From Saitoella complicata NRRL Y-17804 (lineage: Eukaryota > Ascomycota > Saitoellomycetes > Saitoellales > Saitoellaceae), in the NCBI RefSeq assembly GCF_001661265.1, contig NW_017566993.1:620001-684000 (forward strand): a DNA stretch of 64,000 nucleotides, read 5' to 3'. This document shows, one piece after another, positions 23,749-34,250 of this stretch. A model generated the notes under the pieces. The model saw only the letters and a program-made list of their open reading frames with translations, searched no databases and was not told the origin of the DNA. Position 1 is the first letter of the stretch, and every line of letters begins with the position of its first letter. The translations under genes and the position numbers were made by a program.

Positions 23749-24053
23749 TTTATGAAAAAGGACGATACTCAAAGTTCAATTAGATTTAGCTAATACGGTA
23801 GCAAGCTGTCGTGTGCACGGTCAGTGTCTTCAATTGCGAGATACAGTACTGGTAATGTTGCCGTTTTCTTATTTGACGCGGGTCCGGTTCTTCAGTTAAA
23901 AAGGTTTGAAAGATGATTTGCCTCAATTGAGTGTGCCCCATGACTAAGAGCAGCTGATTTCGCGCGCGTCAACTAAGAACCGCCGCGCGCAACTTGAACT
24001 TTTTCCTAAGATCACGTCAAGCCAAACACTAAGCACAACAACAAAACAACAAA
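23749..24053. other. Intergenic, NUP170 terminator and HMG-box promoter
   Basis: 305 bases. An ACAACAAAACAACAAA leader stretch lies just before the HMG-box start. Nothing else recognised. Confidence 0.4.
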
Positions 24054-24907
24054 ATGGTCAAGACCAAGCAAGAAACCAAGGAGAACGGTGTCGCTTCTCT
24101 CATTGATGCTGCCACTAAGGAGGCTCTCCAGCAGAAGCAGAATGAGGTATGCGCTCTATGTCGCGTTCCGTGACGCGTCGCAACTTTCTTGCGACAACGC
24201 GATCGCGATCTGAAATTCAGAGTAGCATTTGCTGACACGATATATAGCTCGCCACTGCTATCCGCGCCGCTGCTGATGCCTTGAGGAAGGCTGCCGAGGC
24301 CTGCGAGTCATATACTCTCGCTCTTCCTCTCCCTCCCGCCCCTGGGTCCGACGACAAGGCCAACGGCAAGAAGCGCAAGCGTGAGAGGGACCCCGATCAG
24401 CCTAAGCGTCCCATGTCTGCCTACCTCATCTACCAAGGTGAGGTTCGCCAGCAGGTCAAGGACAAGCTCGGCGAGCAGGCTACTCAGCAGAACATCATGA
24501 AGGAGGTTGCTGAGAGATGGGGCAAGTTGACCGACGCGCAGAAGAAGAAGTACGTTGACTTGGCTGAGAAGGCTAAGGAGCTGTACACCTCCAACATGGA
24601 GGAGTACAAGGCCAAGAAGGAGGGCGGTGAGTCTCCAGCGGCTGCCTCTGCCCCGGAGAAGGAAGCATCCCCTGAGCCTGAAGCCGAGGCTGCGCTTGAG
24701 CCTGAGGCTACTCCTGCCACCCCGGCCAAGGCCGCTGCCACTCCCAAGGAGAAGAAGAGCAAGAGAAAGAGCAGGTCTGATGTCAAGACTCCCTCCAAGG
24801 AGGAGAAGACCGCCGAGAGCGCGAAGAAGACGGAGACCCCTGCTCCTGCTAAGACCCCCAAGGAGGAGAAGAGGGAGCGCAGGAAGAGGAGGAAGTCCGA
24901 GAAATAG
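24054..24907 (+). CDS. HMG-box chromatin protein
   Basis: Exons 24054-24146 and 24248-24907 give 250 aa; the 101-nt intron is long for this window. An N-terminal helical region (LIDAATKEALQQKQ, LATAIRAAADALRKAAEA) precedes one HMG box at about residues 78-150 (DPDQPKRPMSAYLIYQGEVR, ERWGKLTDAQKKKYVDLAEKAKELY). The rest is a low-complexity tail of Ala, Glu, Pro and Lys ending in a strongly basic stretch. HMGB-type proteins bend DNA without much sequence preference and assist nucleosome remodelling. It resembles Nhp6/HMGB by box sequence but is longer, closer to Hmo1-like proteins in having an extra helical N-terminus; I do not assign one name. Confidence 0.85.
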
Positions 24908-25240
24908 GAAAAAGCGATGGGAAATGTAATCATGAGTTAGGATAATTCTTGCGATTCGGGATACACGTTGGGTAAAAACAAGGGGAGGATGGTATAGCAA
25001 CATTGAGCATCGTTCGTTTTTGTAATAATGGAGAATGTTTAAATCTGAATGTATGCTGTTTGCAATTGACATCGATCGATATCGATGTCTTCGATCGGGG
25101 GATAGGCGCAGCTTAGGGTGCAGTCATGATGTAAACCATATTCCCCTCAATCAACGAGGCCGGGGAGATGAGGGGTATAAGAGACTGCCGGCCGCCCTCC
25201 CAGGAGCAATTGAACAGCATACAACCAGCATACACTCACT
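24908..25240. other. Intergenic, HMG-box terminator and OMT-SDR promoter
   Basis: 333 bases. It contains ATCGATCGATATCGAT at about 25073 and the TATA box listed separately. Nothing else recognised. Confidence 0.4.
25175..25183 (+). promoter_or_regulatory. TATA box of the OMT-SDR fusion gene
   Basis: GTATAAGAG lies 66 bases before the start codon, a usual spacing for a TATA-driven fungal gene with a short leader. The identical 9-mer precedes the neighbouring cupin gene. Confidence 0.6.
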
Positions 25241-26953
25241 ATGGATACCCTGCACAACCTTAAGGACGCCTTAACTAATACGAAGAGCGAGAGAACCGAT
25301 GTTTCCATCACGAGGGCTCCGGATACTCCGCTGGAGATCATGGCGGACTTGCTGCAAAAGTCCCTCTCCGCAAAGTCGCCCGAGGAGAAGGAGAGCTATG
25401 TGAAGAAGGCCCTCGAGATTTCTCAAGGATTGGACGATTACATGACAGTCGCTACCACTACTCCCTCTGGGAACGTGCACACGATGGTCGACGCAACGCT
25501 CCGGAACGACTGGAATGCGGCACACGCGAACGGCGAAACCAAATTCAAATACACCAATAACTTCTGTGCTGGTACCTTTGAAGCGCAATTCATCGCTACG
25601 CTTTGCAAGCTCACCGGTGCAAAGCGTGTCTTGGAAATCGGCATGTTCACCGGTACCACGGCATTGGCATGCGCGGAATCGATACCGGATGATGGAAAGG
25701 TGTACACTTGCGACATTGAGCCATATATGAAGACCTTCTCCAAACCGTTCTTCGAAAAGGCGGGTCAGGATAAAAAGATTGAGGTTTGCATTGCTCCCGC
25801 TCAAGACACCCTCTCAGAATTGGCCAAGAAGGGAGAGTGCTTCGACTTGATTTTCGTGGACGCGGACAAGACCGGTTACCTTGCCTACTTTCAGAAGATT
25901 ATGGACCTCGGATTGTTAGCATATGGAGGAGCTTTGGTCGTTGACAACACCTTGTTCAAGGGTGGTGTTTACACTGATTCCGCGCTCGCTGAGGTTCCCG
26001 AAGAGAAGAAGGCTGATGTGCGGGAAATGACCGACGCACTTATCACTTTCAATAAGACTGTCCGTGATGATCCTCGCGTAGACGTCATTGTTCTCCCTAT
26101 CCGCGACGGTGTCTCCATCATTACTCACAAGCGGCCCAGTCAGGGTGACGTGATCATGCGTGGCGCCAAGCAAAACTCAATCCTACAGAAGTTCAAATTG
26201 GTTGGTAAGGTTGCTTTGGTGACTGGCGGTGGACAAGGGCTTGGTCGTGCTTACTGTCATGCGCTCGCCGAAGCCGGTGCAGCGGTCGCTGTGGTTGACC
26301 TCGCCTTCGACAAAGCTGAGGAAGTTGCAAAGGAGCTCAAGGTCAAGGGCTTGAGAGCTATCGCTGTTCAGGCGGACGTTACATCCAAGGCGGATACCGA
26401 AAAGATGGTCGACGACACCGTCACCGCCTTCGGAAAGCTCGACATTGCGGTTAACAACGCCGGGATCAACTTCAACTCCCCGGCAGAAGAAACTCCAGAG
26501 CGCGAATGGGACTTGACATTCAACGTTAACTGCAAGGGTGTCTTCCTGTCTTGTCAAGCCGAAGCCAGGCACATGCTGACCCGCCCAGGCGAGTCATGCA
26601 GCATTATCAACATTGCTTCGATGGCTTCCCTTCTCGTACCCCACCCCCAAAAGCAGGCCGCATACAATTGCTCTAAGGCGGCGGTGGTCAAATTGACCCA
26701 GTCTCTTGCGGTGGAATGGGCTCCTCGTGGAATTCGCGTGAACGCCCTCTCGCCCGGCATCGTCCGTACAGATTTAATTGAGAAGAGCAAAGACTTGCAA
26801 CCGCTTGTGCAGACATGGCTTGGACAGATTCCTATGGGAAGGTTGGCTGAGGTGGAGGATCTCATGGGTCCTATCATTTACTTGGCGAGCGATGCCAGTG
26901 CGTACGCCACTGGACACAATCACGTTGTTGAGGGTGGGCAGAGTTTGTTGTAG
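25241..26953 (+). CDS. O-methyltransferase-short-chain dehydrogenase fusion enzyme
   Basis: One uninterrupted 570-aa frame with two enzyme domains. Residues about 1-305 are a class I SAM-dependent O-methyltransferase: substrate lid NNFCAGTFEAQF, SAM motif VLEIGMFTGTTALA (about 130), metal-binding acid in FVDADKTGY (about 205), VVDNTLFKGGV and LPIRDGVSI. The start resembles the mycosporine/gadusol-type O-methyltransferases (the MysB-like branch); this is from memory of that family. Residues about 316-570 are a classical SDR: TGGGQGLG cofactor loop, NNAG, catalytic Ser in NIASMAS, and Tyr-Lys in AYNCSK, most like sorbose/polyol reductases. Both active sites look complete, so one chain may methylate and oxidise or reduce one small molecule. 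There are no introns, unlike most neighbours. It converges on a cupin gene 181 bases away. Confidence 0.88.
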   Translation: MDTLHNLKDALTNTKSERTDVSITRAPDTPLEIMADLLQKSLSAKSPEEKESYVKKALEISQGLDDYMTVATTTPSGNVHTMVDATLRNDWNAAHANGETKFKYTNNFCAGTFEAQFIATLCKLTGAKRVLEIGMFTGTTALACAESIPDDGKVYTCDIEPYMKTFSKPFFEKAGQDKKIEVCIAPAQDTLSELAKKGECFDLIFVDADKTGYLAYFQKIMDLGLLAYGGALVVDNTLFKGGVYTDSALAEVPEEKKADVREMTDALITFNKTVRDDPRVDVIVLPIRDGVSIITHKRPSQGDVIMRGAKQNSILQKFKLVGKVALVTGGGQGLGRAYCHALAEAGAAVAVVDLAFDKAEEVAKELKVKGLRAIAVQADVTSKADTEKMVDDTVTAFGKLDIAVNNAGINFNSPAEETPEREWDLTFNVNCKGVFLSCQAEARHMLTRPGESCSIINIASMASLLVPHPQKQAAYNCSKAAVVKLTQSLAVEWAPRGIRVNALSPGIVRTDLIEKSKDLQPLVQTWLGQIPMGRLAEVEDLMGPIIYLASDASAYATGHNHVVEGGQSLL

Positions 26954-27134
26954 AATTTTGCATAGGACGGTTACATCATGCGAAGGTGAAGGTTGCAAGG
27001 AGATATACCCGGTATAGCATATGATATTCCGACCGACTACTGACTGCAGCTACTGCAGTGGAAGGAAAGTAAAACTAAAGACATCACATTCACAAGCTGC
27101 ATCCTTTGATTTAACTATTGGCCAATCTCACAAT

Positions 27135-27747
27135 TTAGGGTGCAAATGCAGTGACTTTGTCGTTATCGTGAGGCACGGGCTGGGCGTCAATCATGACAAA
27201 AGCCATCCTAGTCCAGTTGCTGCCAGAGTAGTTAATAGGAGTACCAGTATTATACTTGCAGACTTGCCCAGTATTGTTGTTCCAGGCATGGTTCGTTCCA
27301 CTACGCATAGGGCTTTAGCACAACCCGTGGGGAAGTATATAACACACACCGCTGAACAGCAACATCACCACTCTTCATGGATTTCTTCTCGCCATTGTCG
27401 AGCTCTAACTCAATGTCACCTTTCAAAACAATTCCATAATCGAGAGTATCAGTCCTGTGCATGAGTCCTTTGGATTGCGGAGGAAAGTCGATGTAACGAA
27501 GTGTGTTGCCGTTCTCACGGCATAGAACACCATCATTCTTCTGAGGCGAAGCTTCACCACCGTCACGTTCATCATTCACAATGTCAGGTTTGGCGGTATC
27601 AGTACTCCACATCAGGGCAAACAAAGCTGCTCCGCCACCGACAGGGACGACGTCGACAGTACCCTCTTTCATGAAGGTGGACTTTCCGGAGGAGTCATGG
27701 GTAGTGACGAAACGCGTGTTGGGTTCAAGACCGCTCTTTCCAGGCAT
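27135..27747 (-). CDS. Small cupin-domain protein
   Basis: Three minus-strand exons (27747-27350, 27300-27256, 27207-27135) give 171 aa. The introns are 49 and 48 nt; the second is a multiple of three and easily missed, but removing it gives CKMAFVMIDAQPV as in the family. The cupin barrel is clear: RYIDFPPQSKGLMHRTDTLDYGIVL (motif 1, with His and the later acid), then LELDNGEKKSMKSGDVAVQR and GTNHAWNNNTG (motif 2 with its His). Single-domain cupins of this type are common in fungal metabolite clusters and act as isomerases, cyclases or oxygenases, but the activity here is unknown. It faces the O-methyltransferase-SDR fusion and has the same TATA sequence, which suggests, but does not prove, a joint role. 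Confidence 0.85.
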
Positions 27748-28190
27748 AATGGAGGTGTATGTTATGGGATGTCTATGAATGGGGGTGTATGGCTCTTATA
27801 CGTCTGGACTTTTACCGGCACTTTCAAGGTCCAGCGGTGACTGCCAATGCTGAGGTTGGGGCAGATTTAACGACGCAAAGACGCTTGTCTGCATCCCGAG
27901 TCATGGGAACGCTGGGAGATGGTCATGTGTTGCATGATGAGGGCCAAGGCCGGCCGTGCTAATGCTCACGCGCCTGTGGGGAGTACACGGGAAACGCTGT
28001 GTTTTCAGCATTGTGATCAACGGCTGCCCAGTGGGCATGTATATATAATCAGGAACACTCGCACCAATCATCATTAGTAATTGATTATTATTTGACTATT
28101 TTAGGGGCTTTTATGAGCTTCCTCAAGTCAATTATCTCTTCTATGGGAGCTGGACTTGCCCGATGAAGCGTGTGAACATATAGACGCATA
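27748..28190. other. Upstream region of the cupin gene
   Basis: 443 bases between the cupin start and the inverted-repeat element. It holds the cupin TATA box (listed separately) and a second AT-rich TATATATA at about 28039. No coding signal. Confidence 0.4.
27793..27801 (-). promoter_or_regulatory. TATA box of the cupin gene
   Basis: On the minus strand this reads GTATAAGAG, 54 bases before the cupin start codon, identical to the box in front of the O-methyltransferase-SDR gene. Confidence 0.6.
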
Positions 28191-28226
28191 CTGCTGTGTG
28201 CAAAATTCTTGACGGCGCGCATTTTA

Positions 28227-29429
28227 GGGTCCTGATCAGGGCACACCCCTGTTTCTTCGTACCACACCTCCGCGCGCGGATTCCGCGCCGCAGCCTGCCA
28301 AATTGGAGAGATCAGAGCAGAACAGGACAAGATAATATTATTGACATTAGCAGTATGTACAAAAAAAAGCCAGAACACTCCCACGGACTCAGTGCCCATA
28401 CCCATCAAAATAATCCCACGGCGCCCCGGGGGGAGGGCCATAGAACTGATATTGCACCGGAGCAGGTTGGCGGGGATCATATGACGGTACAAACCAAGGT
28501 TGAGATGGCCCACCATTCACTGGAGCAATAGAATGCTGAGTCTGGCTTGGTGTTTGGGTTCCACGAAGCTCACATGCCCTCCGATCATGGCTGGGGCACC
28601 TGCATAAACCACAGAGCCTTGCTGGGGCCTGAACGATCTTAAAGGCACTGGAATCTCGCTGAGTTGAGCTTTGTGGTATGGCTGGTCGGCGGTTTTGAGA
28701 ACCCCTCGGGCGTCCTCTAGCGTTGAAGACCTGAGCATCACGAACTTGTTGGTTGGTTTCAGGAGTTGCAGGTCCCCCAATGTAGTTCTCGTCGAGGACA
28801 AGATGCCAGTGCCCATGTATATCGTTAATAGGGAGAACACGATCTCCCTCCAATGCCTCGATGATGCCATGGGCGCAGGGTAGACCAAAAGCTCGCTTCA
28901 TGTAATCCCGACATGTGGGCAACCTGAACTCGGTGGCCAACCCCCGACGTGCAAGGATGTATTGTTGATCGATCATGCTCAGCGCAAAGGCAGAAACCTT
29001 GTACTTGACATCGGCAAAGAAAGGAGCTGTTAAAGAAGACGCAGCACTTATCTTCTCCTTAGCAACCTTGCCCAGGATCTCTTGGTGTTGTTCCTCCATG
29101 AAGGACCGAGAACGATCGATGACAGTAAGGAGGTTACCCGTGTTGATCTGAATGTGACCTTTGAGACATTTGTGGGCACCTTCAGCTTGAGATGTCACCG
29201 AGTAACCAAGGTGAGTAACAGCATCAACCCAGGCTGAGACGAAGTAAGTCTTGTAGGGGAGGAGAGTATGGATGTAAGCAGTGACAGTGCTATACCTTTC
29301 ATACTGCTAATGTAAATAATATTATCTTGTCATGTTCTGCTCTGATCTCTTCAATTTGGCAGGCTGCGGCGCGGAATCCGCGCGCGGGGGTGTGGTATGA
29401 AGAAACAGGGGTGTGCCCTGATCAGGACC
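28227..29429 (-). mobile_element. Internally deleted Mutator-like element (MULE) nested in copy A
   Basis: About 1.2 kb. Its terminal inverted repeats are roughly 130 bases each (28228-28357 and 29300-29429), opening GGTCCTGATCAGGGCACACC. The 9-base target duplication CGCATTTTA lies at 28218-28226 and 29430-29438. Inside is only the C-terminal part of a MULE transposase on the minus strand; the region for the zinc finger and most of the catalytic domain is gone. Long TIRs plus a 9-base duplication are typical of Mutator elements. A related larger copy starts at 62477. Confidence 0.88.
28389..29295 (-). pseudogene. MULE transposase, C-terminal fragment
   Basis: An open minus-strand frame of about 300 codons corresponds to the end of the transposase found at 62.6-64 kb; the shared stretch includes AEGAHKCLKGHI and LPYKTYFVSAWVD. 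It ends with a SWIM-type zinc site (CRDYMKRAFGLPCAHGI, Cys-x-His), a basic linker and a Pro/Gln/Tyr-rich tail with an additional CGLCRCPSHDRRAC knuckle-like motif. The N-terminal zinc finger and the first two catalytic acids are missing, so it cannot be an active transposase by itself. The frame is still open over its length, so the deletion appears not to have been followed by heavy decay. Confidence 0.8.
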
Positions 29430-30009
29430 CGCATTTTACCGCCTACCTGTGCGGGGATAGCTTCATGAACCCCCCCGTCTTCATAGACAAGGCTTGGGAG
29501 GGCAATTTCAGGGGAGAAGGCGGTTGATCAGACCCTTAGGAATCGATAGATGTCCTCGAAACGCGTGTAGTACCATTTCTCATAGAGTTGTGACATTATG
29601 AAGGATTTCGGCATAGGTGCATGATGTTGCATGAACATGCATGAAACCATCGAAAACATTCTCTGGACCCACAAACCTCAAAAACTGTTAGAATCAAAGA
29701 AACCACACGCAGAACATGTTCATCCAAGCTCCCTCTATCTCATGGGACGCGGAGCTGCATCCCTAGTGCCTTCCAGGGTCCGTTTCTTTCTTATAACTGA
29801 AAACACCTTTTCAGCACGAAGCGACTGAGGGAGGCCTTGTGGCCCAAAACCGGTGGCACGACGTGATTACTAAGAATAGGTATGATCAGTACGAACCCTT
29901 ACTTGACCTCCGAGGCCTTTATCTATGTTGTTTTAGGGGTTTTTGTCATATGGAGTTTGCGATTCGCGCGCACATGGGAAAGTTACGTCAAGAATTTTGC
30001 ACACAGCAG

Positions 30010-30557
30010 TAACTGCATAAACATAGTGCTTGGCTGCTGATGCTTACCAAAGAACTGTCAAAGCCTATGGACAGTGTAAAGGGTCAACCACTTTAAGTCC
30101 TTGAACAGGCCAACTTCTGGTATGCCTTTGCGCAGTCGCGCAGAAGTGCACAACGTTTCCAGTATCGCATTGGGTGACATCACATAAATGGCAGCCTTGA
30201 GCGCACCGGCAGGAGCGTAAGAACACATCTGCAAGAGTCTGAGTAGATCTGACTATATACATTAATGAATTCTACTACCTAGGTACTTACTACGTCCTTC
30301 TTACCCCGGGAATAGTAGTTTGCAGAAGGCCGCGCGCATGCCTACGGTCAGAACTCCGCACTGTACAATCTACGAGTCCACAGGAAACGGTCGAGTGCAC
30401 AGTTACATGTTCGGTGGCAAATCGAAGCTAACACGTTCGTGTAGAGTGAAGATTTTATCCCGTCTTTGAGTGTCTCCAGAGAATCTTTTCCCTACACACT
30501 TGTCTAACAACACAGGTTCACCAAAACTTTCAACAACACCATTAAAAGCCTTTGAAA
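30010..30557. other. Unique-looking sequence between copy A and the orphan ORF
   Basis: 548 bases. It would contain any promoter of the 30558 ORF. A TATATACATTAAT stretch sits at about 30255. No protein-like frame recognised. Confidence 0.35.
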
Positions 30558-31178
30558 ATGTTCACTATCTTGAACAACCTCACTGCTCTCTTCTCTGTTG
30601 CCATCAACGGAGTTTCTTCCCCGACCAAAGCTGTTCTTGGCTACAAGCTCATTAAGCGCAACCGCCTCGATGACCTTGAACCCCAGCTCCTGGTCAAAGA
30701 GCAAGTTATTGTTCAGGAGAGTGCTCATGTTACGCAGATTTGCGCCGTTGTTGCCCAGTCTGTTGATGCAGAGGTGGAGTGTGCTGAGGAAGAATTTGAA
30801 GAAGAGGATGTTCGCGTTGTTGAAAGGGTCATCAATGAGACAGCTGCTCTCTTGGATGATGAAGAGCTTGACACCAATGTTGACGAGTCCTGCAATGGCC
30901 CTGCCTTTTCTACGCTGGCCACTGCGGCATGTTCAGCAGTGAACTCAACTGTATCCTTGAAAGTGATGAAGAAGAAGAAGAGTTCGGTAGTGAGAAAATC
31001 AATCTTCAAAACTGCGCGCCAGAGCTCCAGTTCATCCGACAAGTTCATCGAGCTAGGCAACTCTTGTGCGCCCCTTCATGCGCTGTCTTTGGGTTCTCTG
31101 AAGTTCATGATGGTACTTGCACATACGCAACCTACATATTTACCATTAGCTGGTCTATGTACGGAATTCACAATTTAG
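30558..31178 (+). CDS. Orphan hypothetical protein in the repeat island
   Basis: A 206-codon frame starting MFTILNNLTALFSVAINGVSS. The N-terminal 20 residues are moderately hydrophobic but lack a clean signal-peptide shape. The middle is acidic (AEEEFEEEDVRVVERVI, DDEELD) and the later part is Lys/Ser-rich. A plausible leader rich in AACA and CACC precedes the ATG. I do not recognise it. It is the only long ATG frame in the 30-35 kb repeat island, and the last 40 codons look less protein-like, so an unseen intron or earlier end is possible. It could be a young or lineage-specific gene, or a chance frame. Confidence 0.4.
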   Translation: MFTILNNLTALFSVAINGVSSPTKAVLGYKLIKRNRLDDLEPQLLVKEQVIVQESAHVTQICAVVAQSVDAEVECAEEEFEEEDVRVVERVINETAALLDDEELDTNVDESCNGPAFSTLATAACSAVNSTVSLKVMKKKKSSVVRKSIFKTARQSSSSSDKFIELGNSCAPLHALSLGSLKFMMVLAHTQPTYLPLAGLCTEFTI

Positions 31179-31798
31179 AGCCTGAAATTCTGCACAAAAT
31201 CTTTGGGATGAGTCTGACCAAGGCAGAAAATCTCTTATGCCGCAGATTCAACCTGGGCGAATCAGGTGCTTCTCCCTGTGTTCGCAGATAGCATGGATTA
31301 CTATATCCCGGTTTAGTTCATGATTTTTTATTGTGGAAAAACCCTGATCGCATTCTAGGTAACAGGACCCAAACCAGTATTTCAGTTAGCATAATCCATA
31401 ACTTTATTTGGCATAATCCATGATAATCCATGATCTAATTCTGGATAATCCACAATGAGATCGAGCTTAATCCCAGAAAATTCTTCGAAAAATGCAGAAG
31501 AGTGTGGGGAGACATTGACAGTAATATCGGGCCATAAGGGCAAGATTACTGGGTAAGAAAGATTTATTTGAGTCTTCTAAAAGCTATGATAGCTGTGAAT
31601 AAATGACTCTGTAACTCAAAATGTTAGCACATGTCCAATCTTACACGAGGAAACCTCAATCATACCTGTTCTTGATGCAGGTTTTTTCCTCATGTATAGC
31701 AAGCGCTAGCCTCCAACCCTTCAAGCATTAAATACGTGCTACTACGTATATCGGCAACTTTCTCAGGTATGCTGCGCAAAGTTCAACGAACTCTACAA

Positions 31799-31932
31799 GA
31801 CCCCCAAATTCTACCAAACACGATTATAAAACATGAATAAAATTATCCAGTATTACAAATAGAGTTGTTCGAGTTAGTGGGATATTCTAGGCACAATCTG
31901 ATGACAATTCGTCTTGAAAGTAGAATTTTTTA
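31799..31932 (+). repeat. 134-bp dispersed direct repeat, copy 1
   Basis: Starts GACCCCCAAATTCTACCAAA and ends TAGAATTTTTTA. Nearly the same sequence recurs in the same orientation at 34462-34595. No coding capacity. Confidence 0.8.
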
Positions 31933-34250
31933 TACGATTTTCCAACACTAGACTGTTATAGTATTCTGCCTCATGACCGCACACTGCACAGACGTGACGT
32001 TCATTGGTCCCATCTATCCCAGGTCAACAATCTAGGCCCATTGAGATTATTGAAACTTAAATAAGACCTGAAATTTTCAGAAGCCCAACCTTGCCCCAAT
32101 TCCCACTGTCAACGCACATATGCATACCATGACGTTTCCTCTCATCTCTCCTTTGTCCACTCAGTCGAAACAAGTACATCGTCTTCATCATCATCGTCAA
32201 CGTCAAACTCCGGATCATCTTGGAAACTGTGATTGGACATGTATCGATTTGATGCTCCTGAAGTGCGCAAGGTCTTCTTTCCGGGCTGTCTCCTACCACA
32301 AACCTGCATTGCCATTGGGTCAGGGCGGGTTAGTGAAAACTGATGAGTAGTCGTTTTACTGTTGCTATCAACAAAGTGCGGGACTCACCCGAATGAGAGG
32401 AGACATCAAGCAAGAGTGTTGAGATTAAACAACCATCATGTCAACCTTTCGGCAATAGCGATCATGTGCCCAGTCTGGGTTGAGACAATATAAGCCATAG
32501 CATCAGGAGAACATATGGGAGAGGACCAGGGAGGTGTAGGATTCAATGATTTCTTCAGTCAGTAGTGAGACACCCAGGGAGATTGAGATGTTGATGGTGG
32601 TGGGTTCCTGGTTGGTGCTGAGGACTTGGTGAAATTTGCCAGCGCATCAGCAGTGCTCACATGTCACTCTTAAGAGGCGCAGGCCGAAGAACCGCCACCA
32701 AAGACCATTGATCCTCGTCAATCCACCAAAGACCCTCAACCCTCGACCCTCGAAGACGCTCGAAGACCCATGAAATCTAGCCAACCTCACGATCCAAACC
32801 CGTCAAATAAGGTATTCGTGTACCGTGAATTGGAATTCCACTCTACTTGAATACTTTCCCACTTTATTCCTGATTTTCGTATAGTTGAATGACTTATTCG
32901 AGTGCCTTTGCTGGAAGTGGACTATGTTATTCCCTATTTGTGCAATCGCGAATTAGGTATTCGTGACAGTCGAATTCGGGGAGCTCGTAGGGGATGGGGG
33001 TTATGTTCTCTGAGAAGTCTGACGCTTGCTAAACACAAATGCTTGGGCTACCCCAGTGAGCACCCGGGCCCCTGCGATGCATAAAGATCATTAACCCTAA
33101 CGTGATGTCATCTGCAGCTCATGTATACGCCATGTATGCATCAAGATGTCCTCATAATTTCCTTCTGCCGCTACGATCGCGAGAATCATGGATTACGAAA
33201 TCCCGCATAATTCACGAAAGTATTCCCTATAATCCATGACCATGTGGTTTAACATGTGTGAGTATGTTGTGGTTGTGTGAAAGTGGACATATAACCCAGC
33301 TGCAGGAAGCCGATCACACACGCTTTAAGATTTTCCGAATATTTTCCATAAGTCCCTGCATGGTTTCCCTCAGCTACAGAGGCATGTCAAAACTAGTTAT
33401 GGTTGAGGCTGACCTGACTTCTACCTTACAGGATCTAAACTACCGCAACTGTAGATATTTGGAGACTCTAACGCAAATTCGTTTACCTGATTATCTTTTG
33501 CTCTTTCCCCGGTCACTTTTGGCAGCTTCCTTGATTTTCCCGGGGAGCAAGCAGCCCTACAAAATGGTTTCTGGGTTAAGCCCAATCTCACAACAAATTA
33601 TCCAGAATCAGATTGTGGATTATAGCAATTGTATTCTTGATTCTCATGGATCATGCCCGAAAATCATGTATGATGCTGACTGAGATTGTGCTTTGGGTCC
33701 CGTTCTCCAGAGTACGATCATGGGTTAATTTATGATCAAAAACTATGAATCAAACGGGATTTGCAATCCTTGAGTCGCACGTACGTAGGGTCGAGTACGC
33801 GCGCACCTAAGTGAGTTCGGGTTAACCCACCATTATGATCGGGTGAGCTTCGAATATTGTTAATGCTTAGTAAATGCCTGAACTACAACAACGTATGCGA
33901 TGCAATGTACGCGTCAATGTCTTCTGACATGGAATACCCTCAGTAGCAGATGGATTTTCCGCGCTGAGAGTCAAATGTTCCCTATGACGCGAGTTGTCAA
34001 GGATTGAACCTAATCGACATCAAAATCATGGATTAGGCAAGGTTCACAATGGATTACGCAGATCAGTCTGGTTAACAATCCATGTTGTAAACCATGACAG
34101 CGGTTATATAGATTCACAGCAGAAAGGAACGCGGCGAGGGCGGCATTGGCGGATAAACACTCACAGCAAGCAGCGATATTCGATGAGTGATGATATTGTA
34201 TCGATGGCAAGATATATAAAGTCTATTTATATTTTCTAGAGCTGGTCGGC

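Larger units (their letters stand above)
28191..30009. mobile_element. Non-autonomous inverted-repeat DNA element, copy A, interrupted by a MULE
   Basis: Terminal inverted repeats of 23 bases begin CTGCTGTGTGCAAAATTC at 28191-28213 and return inverted at 29987-30009, each flanked outside by TA. Without the inserted MULE and its 9-base target duplication the element is 607 bp, the same as copy B at 59261-59867. It has no transposase frame of its own and is noncoding. TA flanks suggest Tc1/mariner-type mobilisation, but the TIR is not one I can name. Sequence is clearly homologous to copy B along its whole length, with scattered differences. Confidence 0.85.

Noticed and set aside
24308-25072. 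254-codon minus-strand frame over the HMG-box gene, Leu-rich
   Set aside because: Antisense shadow of the Lys/Glu/Ala repeats of the HMG protein tail; the apparent hydrophobic leucine runs come from CTC/CTT complements of GAG/AAG codons.
5495-27747. P450, O-methyltransferase-SDR and cupin as one biosynthetic cluster
   Set aside because: The P450 is 18 kb away and separated by eight or more housekeeping genes (MRD1, RPB2, NUP170 and others), so clustering is not supported.
29430-30009. Coding capacity inside the 607-bp element
   Set aside because: Short frames differ between copies A and B and are not conserved, so the element is treated as non-coding and non-autonomous.
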